Below are positions 17,151 to 24,327 of a DNA stretch of 64,000 bases, piece by piece (position 1 is the stretch's first letter; each line of letters starts with the position of its first letter). Under the pieces are notes generated by a model that saw only the letters and a program-made list of their open reading frames with translations, searched no databases and was not told the DNA's origin. The DNA is from Methylobacterium sp. DB0501 (GTDB lineage: Bacteria; Pseudomonadota; Alphaproteobacteria; Rhizobiales; Beijerinckiaceae). The DNA is taken from the NCBI RefSeq assembly GCF_011043735.1, contig NZ_JAAKGV010000006.1, positions 227,015 to 291,014 on the forward strand, in the 5' to 3' direction. The translations under genes were made by a program, and so were the position numbers.

Positions 17151-17674
17151 GCGATTGCGGCCTGTCCTCGCTCGCCGCCCGGCTCCACGCGGCGGCCTCG
17201 CATGCCGGCGTAGTCGCGCGCGGGACCGAAATCCTGGCGGCGCGGATGCAGGTCGGCCTGCCCGCGAGCATGGGCTGCGCAGGCCTCGACGAGGCGGTGC
17301 AGCACCATGCCGAGCAGGCGCAGGTCCTGGCCGACGCCCACGCCTTCGTCCTCCGCTGCGCGGCCCAGCCCGCGCTCCTGCCGCTTCTCGCCGCGCTGGA
17401 ACGCGGCGAAGCGGTGGTTCCGGAAGGCGGCGCCGGACAGCGGCCGGCCATGGCCGCCGCCGGCGTTCTTCCCCACGCGACCGTCCAGCCTCGTCAGCTT
17501 TGGTCGCGTGCCCTCGACTCCGTCCGTCCGGGACACCGCAAGTCCTCCGGCCCTGCTGCTCATGCCTCTGCGCTCTCCCCGGCGAGTGCAGAGGACCACA
17601 GGAGCGGCCCAAGGTGTCGGGATTCTCACCCAAGCTCTCGGGAGACCATCCCGAGCGTCACGAGGGTAGCATGA
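17147..17674 (+). CDS. Hypothetical protein, 175 aa
   Basis: Starts at ATG 17147 (ATGA overlap) and ends overlapping the next ATG at 17671. The N-terminal ~110 residues are alanine-rich helices (SSLAARLHAAASHAGVVARG, LPLLAALERGEAV). The last ~60 residues are Ser/Arg/Pro-rich and look disordered. No domain recognised. The C-terminal part has weaker codon bias than the N-terminal part, so a frameshift near 17,470 or a genuinely disordered tail are both possible. Confidence 0.55.
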   Translation: MSDCGLSSLAARLHAAASHAGVVARGTEILAARMQVGLPASMGCAGLDEAVQHHAEQAQVLADAHAFVLRCAAQPALLPLLAALERGEAVVPEGGAGQRPAMAAAGVLPHATVQPRQLWSRALDSVRPGHRKSSGPAAHASALSPASAEDHRSGPRCRDSHPSSRETIPSVTRVA

Positions 17675-18075
17675 CTGCTCAGGCAGAGGCGCGTCAGCTC
17701 GTCGAGCTGATCGCCGGGCCGGTCCGGCTCGGCGAGAACGTGAAGGCCGCGCTCGCGCGGGTCGCACGGCTCACGGGCCTCGGCGACCGCCGCGTGCGTG
17801 GTATCTGGAACGGCGAGGCCCGCCGCATCGAGGCCGGGGAGATGGACCGGCTGCGCCAAGCGGCCCTCGATGCCAGCACCCTAGAGGATGTCGATCGTGC
17901 GTACCGTGCCCACCTTGCCCGGCTCCGGGCCTGCCAGGAGGTCCTCGGACAAGGATCCTTCGGGCAAGCGGCCCTTCGCCTTCCGGCCGCGGACGATGCT
18001 GGCCGGGTGGATCATGCGGAGCTCGGGCTGGCTGGCGCTCAAGATCGCCCCGTGGATCGGGGAGGGCGCCGATGA
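17671..18075 (+). CDS. HTH-like protein, 134 aa (C-terminal frame uncertain)
   Basis: ATG 17671 overlaps the preceding stop. Residues ~10-75 look like a helix-turn-helix: NVKAALARVARLTGLGDRRV then RGIWNGEARRIEAGEMDRLR. A DNA-binding role in the early operon is likely. The first ~90 codons have strong G/C third positions. After about 17,945 this frame loses the bias and the +1 frame (17888-18103) gains it, so the true C-terminus may differ. The annotated stop overlaps the resolvase ATG as ATGA, which argues that the frame is nevertheless used. Confidence 0.55.
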   Translation: MTAQAEARQLVELIAGPVRLGENVKAALARVARLTGLGDRRVRGIWNGEARRIEAGEMDRLRQAALDASTLEDVDRAYRAHLARLRACQEVLGQGSFGQAALRLPAADDAGRVDHAELGLAGAQDRPVDRGGRR

Positions 18076-18103
18076 CGCCGGAGGTGCGCCTCCTCGGGAT
18101 TGA
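17888..18103 (+). CDS. Overlapping small basic protein, 71 aa, in +1 frame
   Basis: A reading frame overlapping the end of the HTH gene by 188 bp and the start of the resolvase by 32 bp. Over 17,945-18,075 it has almost only G/C third positions, unlike the frame annotated above. The product has a basic middle (DPSGKRPFAFRPRTM) and a Trp-rich amphipathic segment (AGWIMRSSGWLALKIAPWIG). It could be an independent gene starting at ATG 17888 or the product of a +1 frameshift from the HTH gene. Sequence alone does not decide. Confidence 0.4.
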   Translation: MSIVRTVPTLPGSGPARRSSDKDPSGKRPFAFRPRTMLAGWIMRSSGWLALKIAPWIGEGADDAGGAPPRD

Positions 18104-18662
18104 TCCCGGTCTCACCGGAGCCCTCGCGCTCCTCGGCCTGACCGCCGGCGGCCCGTCGCTCGCCATCGCGGACATGCCGGAGGTCCACAAGACTGTCGAC
18201 GCGGCCGCCCTCGCGGACCTGATCCGCCGCTGGCCGCGTCCCAACTTCATCGTGCTCGAGGAGGTCGGCCCGCAGCCGCGCGACGGCGTGCGGCAGGCCT
18301 TTAGCTTCGGGCAGTCCTACGCCACGGCGCGCACCGTCGCGCTGATGCTGGAGATCCCACTCCACCTCGTGCGCCCGCAGGCCTGGAAGGGCCACTTCCG
18401 GCTGCGCGGTGGCCCCGAGGGCAAGGAAGCCGGCCGCGCCCTGGCGCTGCGCCGCTTCCCGGCGAACGCGAATCTGTTCGCGCGCAAGAAAGACCACAAC
18501 CGGGCGGAGGCGGCCCTGCTGGCGCTCTACGGCGCCGAGCGGCTCCTGCCCGCGGGCTCGCTTCCCGATCCGGACCGGGTCGGGGGCGTGGCGACGGCCG
18601 GGGGCGTGGCGGCCCCCGGCCAACCAACCCCTTCACCAAGGGCAGCCGGAAGCCTGAGCTGA
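18072..18662 (+). CDS. RuvC-like Holliday-junction resolvase (phage type)
   Basis: RNase H-fold endonuclease of 196 aa that would resolve branched DNA during recombination, replication or packaging. The first catalytic Asp is in LLGIDPGLTGALAL. The glutamate of the second strand is in FIVLEEVGPQ, and the C-terminal acidic site is KDHNRAEAALLALYG. The final ~40 residues are Gly/Pro-rich. ATG 18072 overlaps the upstream stop. The neighbours (ATPase, DUF669, nuclease) form a recombination module. Confidence 0.85.
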   Translation: MTPEVRLLGIDPGLTGALALLGLTAGGPSLAIADMPEVHKTVDAAALADLIRRWPRPNFIVLEEVGPQPRDGVRQAFSFGQSYATARTVALMLEIPLHLVRPQAWKGHFRLRGGPEGKEAGRALALRRFPANANLFARKKDHNRAEAALLALYGAERLLPAGSLPDPDRVGGVATAGGVAAPGQPTPSPRAAGSLS

Positions 18663-18743
18663 AACCTCGGCTCAAGGCGCGATACCTGATCTCCGCTCCG
18701 GTCGCCCCGGACCCACAGGAGCAGGCACGACTAAGGAAACGAC

Positions 18744-19526
18744 ATGTCGATCTCGCTCAAGAGCTTGCGCAAGCGCACCAACGAAAGTGCCGCGCGCATC
18801 CTGATCTACGGCCCGGAGGGCATCGGGAAGACGACGCTGGCGGCGGAGTTCCCGGAGGCCGTGTTCATCCAGGTCGAGGACGGCACGCCGTCCGGCGTCA
18901 CCATCGATTCGTTCGGCGTGCTCACCACGTTCGAGCAGGTGATGGAGGCGATCGGCTCGCTCTACCAGGAGGAGCATTCCTTCCGCACGGTGGTGGTCGA
19001 CGGCCTGGACCGCCTCGAGCCGCTGGTCTGGGCCCGGGTCTGCGAGCTGCACCAGTGGCGCTCGATCGAGGCGCCCGGCTACGGCAAGGGCTACAAGGAG
19101 GCGGACTACCTCTGGCGCGACTTCCTCGACGGCCTGAATGCGCTGCGCACGCAGCTCGGCATGACGGTCGTGCTGCTCGCCCACTCGGCGATCGACCGCT
19201 TCGACGATCCCCAGACCGCCAGCTACTCGCGCTACGACCTGCGCCTGCACCAGCGGGCCAGCGCCATCGTCAAGGATGAGGCCGACGCCATCCTGCTCGT
19301 GAAGCAGGATGCCTCGATCAAGAACGAGGACCAGGGCTTCGGGAAGAAGCGCGCCCAGGCCGACGGCGGCGGGCAGCGCTGGATCTACACCGAGGGCCGG
19401 CCCGCCTTCGTGGCGAAGAACCGCTTCGGCATGCCCGAGAAGCTCATGTTCCAGCCCGGCCGGGGCTTCGCCGAGCTGTCGAAGTACCTGCCGGATGCGC
19501 AGGCGCCGGCTGCCGACGCGGCCTGA
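18744..19526 (+). CDS. Sak4-like RecA-fold ATPase (phage single-strand annealing/recombination)
   Basis: AAA_24-type ATPase of 260 aa. Walker A is YGPEGIGKTTLAAEFP (residues ~23-38); FRTVVVDGLDRLEP is Walker B-like. MTVVLLAHSAIDRF gives the sensor strand, and the C-terminus binds DNA in relatives. Phage Sak4 proteins are minimal RecA-like annealing proteins that work with an SSB and an exonuclease; DUF669 and PD-(D/E)XK genes follow here. ATG 18744 is preceded by AAGGAA at good spacing. Role inferred from family and context. Confidence 0.82.
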   Translation: MSISLKSLRKRTNESAARILIYGPEGIGKTTLAAEFPEAVFIQVEDGTPSGVTIDSFGVLTTFEQVMEAIGSLYQEEHSFRTVVVDGLDRLEPLVWARVCELHQWRSIEAPGYGKGYKEADYLWRDFLDGLNALRTQLGMTVVLLAHSAIDRFDDPQTASYSRYDLRLHQRASAIVKDEADAILLVKQDASIKNEDQGFGKKRAQADGGGQRWIYTEGRPAFVAKNRFGMPEKLMFQPGRGFAELSKYLPDAQAPAADAA

Positions 19527-19554
19527 TTCCCCACCAGCGAAGGAGACACGCACG

Positions 19555-20088
19555 ATGGCGAACCTCGGCGAGAGCATCGACGTCGACAACATTGAGGTCG
19601 ACAACAATTTCGAGCCGCTGCCGGCCGGCGAGTACATGGTCCAGGTCACTGACAGCGACGTGGTCGAGACCAAGGCCGGCAACGGCCTGATCCTGAAGCT
19701 CACCTTCGAGGTGATGGACGGGCCGAGCGCCGGCCGCAAGGTCTGGCTCAACCTCAACTACAAGAACCCCAACGCCACCGCGCAGCGCATCGCGCACGAG
19801 CAGATCAAGCAGATCTGCGACGCGGTCGGCTTCGCCGGGCACCTCACCGACAGCGAGGTGCTGCACTACAAGCCGATCCGGACGCGCCTGACGATCAAGC
19901 AGGACCCCGAATACGGCCCGCGCAACGAGATGAAGAAGTTCTCGCCCCTCGCCGGCACCGCCCCGCCGCCCGGCAAGACCCAGCCGCAGGGCGAGCCCTC
20001 GACGGCGCGCCAGACCCAGAACGGCGGCGCGGCGGCCACCTCGCGCCCCGGCACCGGCGGGCGGCCCTGGGGCAACCGAGCGGCCTGA
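19555..20088 (+). CDS. DUF669 protein, probable phage ssDNA-binding protein
   Basis: 177-residue protein with the DUF669 core: FEPLPAGEYMVQVTDSDVVE, then NGLILKLTFEVMDGPSAGRKVW, then LNLNYKNPNATAQRIAHEQ. The C-terminal ~45 residues are Gly/Pro/Thr-rich and disordered, like the acidic or flexible tails of SSBs. DUF669 genes regularly lie next to Sak4-like ATPases and act as ssDNA-binding partners in that model. ATG 19555 is preceded by AAGGAGAC. Confidence 0.82.
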   Translation: MANLGESIDVDNIEVDNNFEPLPAGEYMVQVTDSDVVETKAGNGLILKLTFEVMDGPSAGRKVWLNLNYKNPNATAQRIAHEQIKQICDAVGFAGHLTDSEVLHYKPIRTRLTIKQDPEYGPRNEMKKFSPLAGTAPPPGKTQPQGEPSTARQTQNGGAAATSRPGTGGRPWGNRAA

Positions 20089-20095
20089 CGAAGCC

Positions 20096-20139
20096 GGAGC
20101 GGCCGGCGCTCGGAAGGGACGCCAGGAGCCGGCCGCTCC
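20096..20139. repeat. Perfect 12-bp inverted repeat (strong hairpin)
   Basis: GGAGCGGCCGGC (20096-20107) and GCCGGCCGCTCC (20128-20139) are exact reverse complements around a 20-nt loop, just after the DUF669 gene. No T-run follows on either strand, so it is not a classic intrinsic terminator. It may attenuate or stabilise the early message. The structure is directly visible; its role is inferred. Confidence 0.6.
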
Positions 20140-20170
20140 ACCCCGCACCCTGAGGATACGGAGACGCACG

Positions 20171-20380
20171 ATGCGATTCGCGCGCAGGGCGGAGCTATGC
20201 CCGAAATCTGGAGAGAATTGGCCGATCGGACTGCAACCCTGCCGCGCCTGCGGGTCGACCGCCGCGGTGATCGAGCTGCGCCCGGGCGCGGTGCGCCTGC
20301 GGCGCCTGTGCTGCCAGGGCGATCCCATCACGCTGCCGGAGGCCGGCAACAGCGTGACGGAGGTCCGCCGCCATGGCTGA
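20171..20380 (+). CDS. Small zinc-ribbon-like protein, 69 aa
   Basis: ATG 20171 gives a protein with cysteines arranged as LQPCRACGSTAAVIEL and RLRRLCCQGDPI, a possible metal-binding knuckle like that of restriction-alleviation (Lar)-type proteins. The N-terminus is MRFARRAELCPK. The gene overlaps the next by 8 bp. Similarity to Lar is only in cysteine spacing and size, so the function is open. Confidence 0.55.
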   Translation: MRFARRAELCPKSGENWPIGLQPCRACGSTAAVIELRPGAVRLRRLCCQGDPITLPEAGNSVTEVRRHG

Positions 20381-21347
20381 GCTCCCGCCGATCGAGGCGC
20401 CGACCGTGTCGGCCGTCTACGCCGCGCTCCAGCGCAACCGCCGCGACGAGGATCGCGGCTATCTCGGGATGTCGCAGTTCGGCACCGAGTGCGACCGCGC
20501 GCTCTGGTACGGCTGGCGCAAGGTCCACGATCCGGAACCGCTCGACGGCCGGCGCATCCGGCTGTTCGAGACTGGGCACCTCGAGGAAGGGCGCCTCATC
20601 GGCGACCTGCGGAGCGCCGGCATGGTTGTCGCCGACGCCGTTCCGCAGACCGGCCGGCAGTTCGGCGTGTGGTCGATCGGGGGCCACCTGCGCGGTCACC
20701 TGGACGGCAAGGTCGATGGCGTGCCGGACGCGCCGAAGACGACGCATGTCCTCGAATGCAAGACGCACAACGACAAGAGCTTCAAAGCCCTGCTGAAGGA
20801 CGGCGTCGCCAGGTCGAAGCCGGGTCACTTCTCGCAGATGCAGTTCTACATGCATTTCACGGGGTTGACGCGGGCGCTCTACGTCGCCGTCAACAAGAAC
20901 GACGATCAGCTCTACGCCGAGCGGGTCCGCTACGACGCGACGGCCGCGTTGCAGCTGGTCGCCCGGGCGGAGCGCATCATCCGGGCGGACCAGCCCCCGG
21001 CGAAGCTGCATGATGACCCGACCGCGAAGGCCGCCTTCGCCTGCGGCTGGTGCCCGGCCCGGACGGTCTGCCACGAGGGCGCCTGGGCGCGGGTGAACTG
21101 CCGGACCTGCCTGCACGCGACGCCGGTGGTGGACGATAGCGATGCCGGGCGTTGGCACTGCGCCCGGCACGACATCCACCTGACCCCGGACGAGCAGCGC
21201 CGCGGCTGCCACCAGCACCGCTACGTGCCCGGCCTCGTGCCCGGTGAGCAGGTCGACGTCGACGAAGGCCGCGAGACGATCACCTATCGCCTCGCCGACG
21301 GCAGCGCGTGGGTCGACGGCGCCGGCGCCGCGGGATGGCGCCCGTGA
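20373..21347 (+). CDS. PD-(D/E)XK nuclease (phage exonuclease-like)
   Basis: 324-residue protein with the PD-(D/E)XK core: GHLRGHLDGKVDGVPD supplies the Asp and THVLECKTHNDKSFK the E-x-K. QFYMHFTGLTRALYVAVNKN gives the strand and helix after the active site. Cysteines CGWCPARTVCHE and a C-terminal Cys/His cluster (CRTCLH, WHCARH, GCHQHR) could bind Fe-S or zinc, as in Cas4/AddB-like nucleases. Next to Sak4-like and DUF669 genes it is the likely exonuclease of the recombination module. Confidence 0.82.
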   Translation: MAELPPIEAPTVSAVYAALQRNRRDEDRGYLGMSQFGTECDRALWYGWRKVHDPEPLDGRRIRLFETGHLEEGRLIGDLRSAGMVVADAVPQTGRQFGVWSIGGHLRGHLDGKVDGVPDAPKTTHVLECKTHNDKSFKALLKDGVARSKPGHFSQMQFYMHFTGLTRALYVAVNKNDDQLYAERVRYDATAALQLVARAERIIRADQPPAKLHDDPTAKAAFACGWCPARTVCHEGAWARVNCRTCLHATPVVDDSDAGRWHCARHDIHLTPDEQRRGCHQHRYVPGLVPGEQVDVDEGRETITYRLADGSAWVDGAGAAGWRP

Positions 21348-21676
21348 GCCTCGACGCCGCGGCCGCCCGGACGACGGTCCCGATCGAGAAGCTGCCGGCG
21401 CGGGTGCGCCGGATCGTCGAACGCTGCCGGGCTGGGCAGACCCTCTGCCTCGGCCACCGCGTGCGCGAGATCGGGCCACCCCTGTGCTGGTTCGAGCCAT
21501 CGGGGCGGCCGACGCGGCACCGCAGCGCGCTGGACGCGATCGCCTCGGGCCACCTTGTCCCAAGCGCCGACGGCCTGTTCGGCAGGGGAACCGCCCAGAC
21601 CTGGCGGGTGGGCGAGGGGGAGCGCGGGACGGAAACGGGTGTCCCTGGCGGGTCGTCTGCCGCGGCAGCGGAGTAG
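21344..21676 (+). CDS. Hypothetical protein, 110 aa
   Basis: GTG 21344 overlaps the nuclease stop as GTGA; an ATG nine bases earlier (21335) is an alternative. The product has a basic helix (EKLPARVRRIVERCRAGQT), a strand pair (RVREIGPPLCWFEPSGRPT) and SALDAIASGHLVPSADGLFG. A Ser/Gly-rich tail follows. Reminiscent of small phage accessory proteins, but no family recognised. Confidence 0.6.
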   Translation: MSLDAAAARTTVPIEKLPARVRRIVERCRAGQTLCLGHRVREIGPPLCWFEPSGRPTRHRSALDAIASGHLVPSADGLFGRGTAQTWRVGEGERGTETGVPGGSSAAAAE

Positions 21677-21681
21677 CGGCC

Positions 21682-21939
21682 ATGTCGCGCTTCCGCTCCA
21701 TGCCGATCTTCCGGCCCGGCATCGTCGGCGTGTTCACCATGGGCGCGGACGCCGTGATCCTTACCAAGGCCATGAAGAAGGTCCCGGAGGCCAGCGAGGC
21801 CGCCCGGGCGCTGGGCGACCCGTTCAACCGCGCCCGTCGCGAGCGGGCGCTGCGGATCCTCGAGGCGCTGCCCGCGCGCCGGCAGGCCCGGATCCTCGCC
21901 GAGTACGACCGCAAGCGCCGCGACGGAGACGACGAATGA
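21682..21939 (+). CDS. Hypothetical protein, 85 aa
   Basis: Small helical protein: SMPIFRPGIVGVFTMGADAV, then ILTKAMKKVPEASEAARALG, ending in a highly basic helix (RARRERALRILEALPARRQA). ATG 21682 is chosen; the stop overlaps the helicase ATG as ATGA, indicating coupling. A cofactor of the helicase is conceivable from this arrangement but not shown. Confidence 0.62.
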   Translation: MSRFRSMPIFRPGIVGVFTMGADAVILTKAMKKVPEASEAARALGDPFNRARRERALRILEALPARRQARILAEYDRKRRDGDDE

Positions 21940-23930
21940 TGCCGGGATCCGACACGCTCTTCGAGCGCCGGCCTGCAGCTGCGGCCTTGCGGTCGCGCGC
22001 CTACCAGATGGAGACGGTACAGGCGCTCCTCGACTACTGGCGGGCCGGCGGCGGCAACCCGCTCGTCGACCTCGCCACCGGCACCGGCAAGTCGGTCTGC
22101 ATCGCCCAGGTCATTGACCTCGTCCTGACCGAGTGGCCCGACATGCGGGTGCTCGTGCTGGTCCACGTCAAGGAGCTCGTGGCGCAGAACGTGAAGGCCC
22201 TGCTGCGCCTGCGCCCCAACGCACCGGTCGGCATCAACGCGGTCGGCCTCGGGCAGCGCGACCGGCACGCACAGGTGCTGTTCGCCTCCATCCAGAGCGT
22301 CTACCGCGAGGACGGCTACTCGCTGGGCAAGCGCGACTTGGTGCTGATCGACGAGGCGCATCTGGTGCCGAAGTCGGGCGACGGCATGTACCGCACCCTC
22401 GTCGAGAAGCTGCGCGAGCGAGTGCCGGACCTGCGCGTCGCCGGCTTCACCGCCACGCCCTACCGGCTCGACAGCGGGCGCCTCGACCAGGGCGACGACC
22501 GGCTGTTCGACCGCATCGTCTACACCTACGGCATCGGCGACGCGGTGCGCGACGGCTGGCTGGCGCCGCTCGTCAGCAAGGCGACGCTCACCGGCTTCGA
22601 CCTCTCGGGCGTCGCGCGCCGCGGCGGCGAGTTCGTGGAGGGCCAGCTGCAGGCGGCCGTCGACCAGATCGACGTGACCAAGGCGGCCTGCGACGAGATC
22701 GTGGCGCTCGGCCGGGACCGGCAATCCTGGCTCGCCTTCTGCGCCGGCGTCGAGCACGCGCTGAACGTGCGCAACGGCTTGCGCGCCCGCGGCATCGCCG
22801 CCGAGACGGTGACCGGCGAGACCCCGGCGGGAGAGCGCGACCGGCTGGTGGCGCAGTTCCGGGAAGGCCGCATCCGCTGCCTGACCAACGCCATGGTGCT
22901 CACCACCGGCTTCGACGCACCCGGCGTCGACCTCATCGCCATGCTGCGGCCGACCCTTTCCACCGGCCTCTACGTACAGATCCTGGGGCGCGGCACCCGG
23001 CCGGTCTACCCGGACGGCTTCGACGCGAACGAGGCAACCCCGGAGGAGAGGCGGGTGGCGATCGCCGAGAGCGTCAAGGCCAACTGCCTCGTGCTCGACT
23101 TCGCGCAGAACGTCCTGCGGCACGGGCCCGTGGACGCGCTGACACCGACGGCTAGAAGCGGGCCGGCGCGGGCGGCCCCGGAGATGGCGGTGAAGCCGGA
23201 GACGGTCCGGGCGAAGGCCTGCCCCCATTGCAGCACCCTCGTCGGCCTCGACGAGTACGCCTGCACCGCCCCCGGCTGCGGCTTCGAGTGGGAGCGGCCG
23301 GTGCCGAAGCACGATCCGGTGGCGGATGCCGAGCGGCCGGTGATGCAGGGCGCGCCGCCCCCACCGCCCGACCCGTGGGTGCCGGTGACCGGCATGGGGG
23401 CGGCGCGACACGTCAAGCGGTTCGAGCCGGAGGCGCCGCCGACGCTGCGGGTGGAGTACGCCTGCGGGTTCGTCAGCCATGCCGAGTGGGTGTGCTTCGA
23501 GCACCGGGGCGTCGCCCGGGCCAAGGCCGAGAAGTGGTGGCGCGACATGCGCGGCCGGCAGCCGGCCCCGGCGAGCGTGGACGAGGCGCTGGAGCGCCTC
23601 GAGGACGGCGAGCTCGCCCGGCCGAGCCACATCGTGGTGAAGCGGGAGGGCCAGTTCGCCCGGGTCGCCAGCCGCCGGTTCGCGCCCGACGAACTCGCCC
23701 GTGTGCGCGCCTACGCGCCCCGCTCCGTCACCGAGCGCGAGGACGCCGCTTGGTGGCGCGTGCTCGGCCTCGACCCCTTCGCCCACGAAGACGAGGTGCG
23801 GGCGGCGTTCCGGCGGCTCGCGCGCGAGCACCACCCGGACCACGGCGGCTCTCACGCCGCGATGACCAACATCAACCGCGCCTACGTCGAGGGCTTGCGC
23901 GCCGCGAGCCCCACCGACGTGCCGTTCTGA
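21936..23930 (+). CDS. SF2 DEAH helicase with zinc finger and C-terminal J domain
   Basis: 664-residue fusion. The helicase core has Walker A VDLATGTGKSVCI (~residue 45), DEAH box LVLIDEAHLVPK (~138), motif III AGFTATPYRL and motif VI QILGRGTRPVY, as in phage type-III-restriction-like/UvsW-type helicases. A CPHCS...CTAPGCGFEW zinc-binding element follows at ~430-452. Residues ~602-655 form a DnaJ-like domain with the HPD tripeptide in LAREHHPDHGGSH. The J domain may recruit host DnaK to the replication complex. The start ATG 21936 overlaps the upstream stop. Confidence 0.86.
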   Translation: MMPGSDTLFERRPAAAALRSRAYQMETVQALLDYWRAGGGNPLVDLATGTGKSVCIAQVIDLVLTEWPDMRVLVLVHVKELVAQNVKALLRLRPNAPVGINAVGLGQRDRHAQVLFASIQSVYREDGYSLGKRDLVLIDEAHLVPKSGDGMYRTLVEKLRERVPDLRVAGFTATPYRLDSGRLDQGDDRLFDRIVYTYGIGDAVRDGWLAPLVSKATLTGFDLSGVARRGGEFVEGQLQAAVDQIDVTKAACDEIVALGRDRQSWLAFCAGVEHALNVRNGLRARGIAAETVTGETPAGERDRLVAQFREGRIRCLTNAMVLTTGFDAPGVDLIAMLRPTLSTGLYVQILGRGTRPVYPDGFDANEATPEERRVAIAESVKANCLVLDFAQNVLRHGPVDALTPTARSGPARAAPEMAVKPETVRAKACPHCSTLVGLDEYACTAPGCGFEWERPVPKHDPVADAERPVMQGAPPPPPDPWVPVTGMGAARHVKRFEPEAPPTLRVEYACGFVSHAEWVCFEHRGVARAKAEKWWRDMRGRQPAPASVDEALERLEDGELARPSHIVVKREGQFARVASRRFAPDELARVRAYAPRSVTEREDAAWWRVLGLDPFAHEDEVRAAFRRLAREHHPDHGGSHAAMTNINRAYVEGLRAASPTDVPF

Positions 23931-24316
23931 TGTCGGCGGGAGGAAAGGGCGATGCCGTGGCGCGGGTGAAGGGCGACCGCGAGCCGGTGATCTGCGGCGT
24001 GTGCCGGCGCCGGGCGAATACCGGCTTCGGCTGGGCCGGGAAACAGGGCCGCCCGGTGCTGTGGCTGTGCGACAGCCCGGAATGCGGCCGGGCCGCGAGG
24101 AGCGTGTACGAGATGCCGACCATCGAGCTGGATCGATACGAGCAGCGGGCGCGCGACGCGGCCGGCGAGCGGGCGGGGGCCTTCCTCGACGCCATCGGCA
24201 AGACCGACCTCGCGACCCTGACGCCCGAGGAATGGGCAACCTTCCTGCAGCAGGTCGTAGTCGGCTTCGAGGACGAGCTGCGCCGGATGCTCCTCGCGCG
24301 CACCGCGCCGTTCTGA
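23930..24316 (+). CDS. DUF6511-type zinc-finger protein, 128 aa
   Basis: N-terminal zinc-binding element CGVCRRRANTGFGWA ... LWLCDSPECGRAA gives four cysteines. The rest is helical (MPTIELDRYEQRARDAAGER, TPEEWATFLQQVVVGFEDEL). The pattern agrees with what I recall of DUF6511. ATG 23930 shares its A with the helicase stop. It lies between helicase and prim-pol genes, so a replication role is plausible. Confidence 0.7.
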   Translation: MSAGGKGDAVARVKGDREPVICGVCRRRANTGFGWAGKQGRPVLWLCDSPECGRAARSVYEMPTIELDRYEQRARDAAGERAGAFLDAIGKTDLATLTPEEWATFLQQVVVGFEDELRRMLLARTAPF

Positions 24317-24327
24317 GGACCAACGCG

